23,489 bases of DNA from a virus. The stretch lies in IMG/VR virus record IMGVR_UViG_3300035409_000007, positions 1 to 23,489 of that record, one strand, 5' to 3'. Below, piece after piece: positions 21,099 through 23,489 of the stretch (the first letter of the stretch is position 1; every line of letters begins with the position of its first letter). Position numbers and translations under genes: made by a program. Below the pieces are notes generated by a model. The model was not told where the DNA came from and searched no databases. It saw nothing but the letters and a program-made list of their open reading frames with translations.

Positions 21099-23489
21099 TG
21101 GATGCTCTTTCATCCGCATACGACCTCACCCTGCAAGACCTATCCACTTCTCCCACCATCACGGTACAGCTAGTCCTCGCTGAAGATGAGGAGAGTGGCC
21201 AGAAGATGTTGGTAGAGCAGCGCCACCTGCCTGAGCCGAGTCAGGTCGAAGGGGAGGTGTCTACCCATCCTGACCCGCTCGTCGACCTGGTATGGAAGCA
21301 GGATGACTGGTCGGGTGGCTGTGGTCAACTCCGGTATGACCGAGAACATCCTAACCGCTACCTTGGATCATCCGGCATTGATGCGAGGGGAGCAAATGCA
21401 CTTGGCCCTTGGGTAGCCCGTTCCCCTATCAGCTTGTTTGTCCGAAATGGTAGTGCAGAGGATGGTACGAACGGCTGGACAGAAGAGAATGGTGCATCCT
21501 TAACCCAACAGACATCCGAAGCACAACAGGGCACATACGGCTTTCGTGTCACCGACTCTTCAGGTGCCCTCAATGATAGGTTATTCTCCCAAACCCTCAC
21601 CAACCCAACCGTTTATCAGAGCCGAGAAATTAGGGTCTACGCAAACTGTCGCAGGTCAGCGGGAGCCGAGGCAGGTATGCGTATCCTCATTAATGATGGG
21701 GTTAGTACGACACGCAGTACCTCCATCACTAACGCCGCCTTTACCACGGTCTCTGTAGTAGCAACTATCGGCGCAACTGCCACTGTGGTGCGTATCGGGT
21801 TTGACCTGGACGCCGCAATCACCACCACCCACACCTTCGCTATCGACTCGATAAAGGTGTTCCCTACTGGTGGAGTTGAGTGGTTTGGCACTACCTCGAT
21901 TATTCAAGCAACAGTGCGGGAATGGTATAGTGCATTTGGCCGTTGCTTATGTAAGTGGAATCGAACCACGTCAGTATACGAGGCAGTATACATCGACTCA
22001 GCGAACCCAATTACCGACATTCTTGGGTTCGATGGTAATATACTAATCGCATTTGGGAGTGCTGCACGCTACCGATTTGGAAGCGACACCACCTGGACTC
22101 AAGTTAATGTGGCCACTGGAGACTCACCCCGCCAGTTTGCCATTGGCCGTGATAATAATGGTGCACTTGCAGTCTGGCAGTCCACCGCAATCAACGATAC
22201 CCGATTGCACTACTCACTTGTTCCGGCCAACGCCACTCCAGGTTGGAGTGGTAATTTGGCGTGTGGCGATGACAGCCTGCTTGTCACCAACCTATTCTCT
22301 TTCCTCGACTCGGTGGTGGCAGGAAAGGAAGAAGGACTCTTCATCTACCGACAAGTGTGGCCCAATACCGGCACCGCCACCGGAGCGAACAGGATGTTCA
22401 ACCTACTGCCGGAGTGGGAAGGCTTACCCTCCTCCACCCACTGGCGGACAGGAGTGGCACACCAGGGCTGGCTCTACCTTGTGACTTCGGCTGGGTCTCT
22501 AGTCCGGTATGATGGGGCAGTATTTGAAGATTTAGCATACCTGTTCGATTGGGTAGGAGGGTTGCCTGGTGTTGGCGATAATATAGTCAACGCTGTCGGA
22601 GAACCAAACGGGAACATACGTGGGCTAGTGAGTGACCTGACTACTCTCTGGCTTCTAGTCGATTCACTTGAACAGGGCGACACCACTGCTAGACCAGCCA
22701 ACCTCTTCACCCTTACCGAGTCCGACGACGAATTTATACTACACCAGGTCGAGAATAGCGGTCTGGTTACTGTGGCGGAGAGCTTCGCTCCTCTAGGAAT
22801 TACCGAGGCAGACGGCCTGGCCCTGGTGGATGGGTCGATTCATGTCTATGTGCGTAGGTTTGCGCTTACCCCAACTAATAATGTAGAGAATTTTAGTAGA
22901 TACCCATTGCCTATCGGGTCTATGTTCCCCTACATGGACGGGAGCAACGTCACAGTAACCATCACCGACCAGGGCCTGGTCACTTCGGTGTGGGATGCAG
23001 GACTACCCAGCGAGGACAAGGCGTTCCTGTGGCTTGACTTTTGGACTCGTGGCACTAGCGATGCATCCAGTCGTAACCTGACAGTCGAGTTTTCGATTGA
23101 CGGAGGGGCGTGGACAACCCTTGGTTCTACCAACACCAGTGCAGCTACCATACCAGTCTTACGCACCCTTTCTTTCAATGACGTGGCTAGCCCCACTACT
23201 GCTGCGGTAGGTGGACAAATCGCATTTCGATTCAGCACTAGCGGCATCGGCGCTGCGACCCGCCGACTCATCCTCTCCTTCGAGCTTCATGCGGCAATAA
23301 GGCCACTGCGCTTTAGGCAGTGGGACTTAACTGCGGAGGTGGGGCCAGAAGTGCTTTTACGCAACGGCACCTTCGACCCTCAATCCCGCACCACAGTGCT
23401 GTCTCGCCTCTCCACCCTAGAGCAGCAAGTCTACCCAATTACTCTAATCCAGGACTGGGATGAAGACGGCACCACCACCTCTATTCCAG
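21098..23489 (+). CDS. Large beta-rich tail protein, 3' end missing
   Basis: Starts at ATG 21098 (TAATG with the adaptor stop) and stays open for 797 codons to the right edge. Residues 1-110 are mixed (ITVQLVLAEDEESG, WSGGCGQLRYDR). Residues about 114-258 form a second carbohydrate-binding-like jelly roll (NGWTEENGASLTQQTSEA, YGFRVTD, IDSIKVFP). From about 280 to 620 short strands recur in blade-like fashion (ITDILGFDGNILIAFGSA, WLYLVTSAGSLVRYDG, GLALVDGSIHVYVRR), suggesting a beta-propeller. A further beta domain follows, and the last part (LLRNGTFDPQSR) resembles ends of tail-hub-type proteins. Nozzle proteins of short-tailed phages are of similar size and contain a propeller. A hub or tip protein of a long-tailed phage is the alternative. 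Confidence 0.65.
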   Translation, partial: MDALSSAYDLTLQDLSTSPTITVQLVLAEDEESGQKMLVEQRHLPEPSQVEGEVSTHPDPLVDLVWKQDDWSGGCGQLRYDREHPNRYLGSSGIDARGANALGPWVARSPISLFVRNGSAEDGTNGWTEENGASLTQQTSEAQQGTYGFRVTDSSGALNDRLFSQTLTNPTVYQSREIRVYANCRRSAGAEAGMRILINDGVSTTRSTSITNAAFTTVSVVATIGATATVVRIGFDLDAAITTTHTFAIDSIKVFPTGGVEWFGTTSIIQATVREWYSAFGRCLCKWNRTTSVYEAVYIDSANPITDILGFDGNILIAFGSAARYRFGSDTTWTQVNVATGDSPRQFAIGRDNNGALAVWQSTAINDTRLHYSLVPANATPGWSGNLACGDDSLLVTNLFSFLDSVVAGKEEGLFIYRQVWPNTGTATGANRMFNLLPEWEGLPSSTHWRTGVAHQGWLYLVTSAGSLVRYDGAVFEDLAYLFDWVGGLPGVGDNIVNAVGEPNGNIRGLVSDLTTLWLLVDSLEQGDTTARPANLFTLTESDDEFILHQVENSGLVTVAESFAPLGITEADGLALVDGSIHVYVRRFALTPTNNVENFSRYPLPIGSMFPYMDGSNVTVTITDQGLVTSVWDAGLPSEDKAFLWLDFWTRGTSDASSRNLTVEFSIDGGAWTTLGSTNTSAATIPVLRTLSFNDVASPTTAAVGGQIAFRFSTSGIGAATRRLILSFELHAAIRPLRFRQWDLTAEVGPEVLLRNGTFDPQSRTTVLSRLSTLEQQVYPITLIQDWDEDGTTTSIP

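Overview
The window is a stretch of a tailed double-stranded DNA bacteriophage (Caudoviricetes) or a closely related prophage, covering DNA packaging, head assembly and the start of the tail genes. The packaging and head genes are recognised from Walker A and nuclease motifs (large terminase), the portal, scaffold and capsid order, and runs of beta-rich virion proteins. Nothing in it identifies the host. Promoters are bacterial sigma70-like, all three stop codons end genes, and base composition is roughly mid-50s percent GC by eye. Two palindromes, GATC and CGCG, are almost absent, which suggests long exposure to restriction at those sites.

Layout. Positions 1-747 (minus strand) hold most of a flavin-dependent thymidylate synthase (thyX) cut by the left edge. 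The 55-bp gap at 748-802 is the only real intergenic region and holds two divergent promoters. In both, the -10 box sits 6-7 nt before the ATG, so both transcripts look leaderless. From 803 to the right edge every gene is on the plus strand, and most overlap by 1, 4 or 8 nt or abut. Packaging: small terminase 803-1138, large terminase 1135-2580, portal 2577-4343. Two small genes follow (4343-4480 and 4477-4716), then two large virion-type proteins: a 668-residue coiled-coil, proline-rich protein (4697-6703) and an 1864-residue giant (6700-12294) with a duplicated HExxH metalloprotease-like domain and a C-terminal part resembling large polyvalent phage proteins.

Head assembly: scaffold-like protein 12291-12905 and major capsid protein 12907-13785, preceded by a promoter inside the end of the giant gene. 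After the capsid come a 46-residue basic protein, a protein with a tandem helical repeat, an unknown 129-residue protein, and a block of beta-rich candidate surface proteins (14830-18799) ending in a fibre-like protein. Then come two small unknown proteins, two small membrane proteins (holin-like), an adaptor-like protein with a carbohydrate-binding-like insertion (19803-21098), and a large beta-rich tail protein cut by the right edge (21098-23489).

How it works together: the terminase packages DNA through the portal into a scaffolded capsid. The two large proteins between portal and scaffold occupy a slot where internal or ejected proteins are plausible. The block after the capsid would decorate the virion, and the last two genes would begin the tail. 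An adaptor followed at once by a roughly 800-residue beta-rich protein, with no tape measure in the window, is compatible with a short-tailed (podovirus-like) particle, but the rest of the tail lies outside the window. No tRNA, rRNA, CRISPR array, insertion sequence, integrase, attachment site or convincing terminator was seen.
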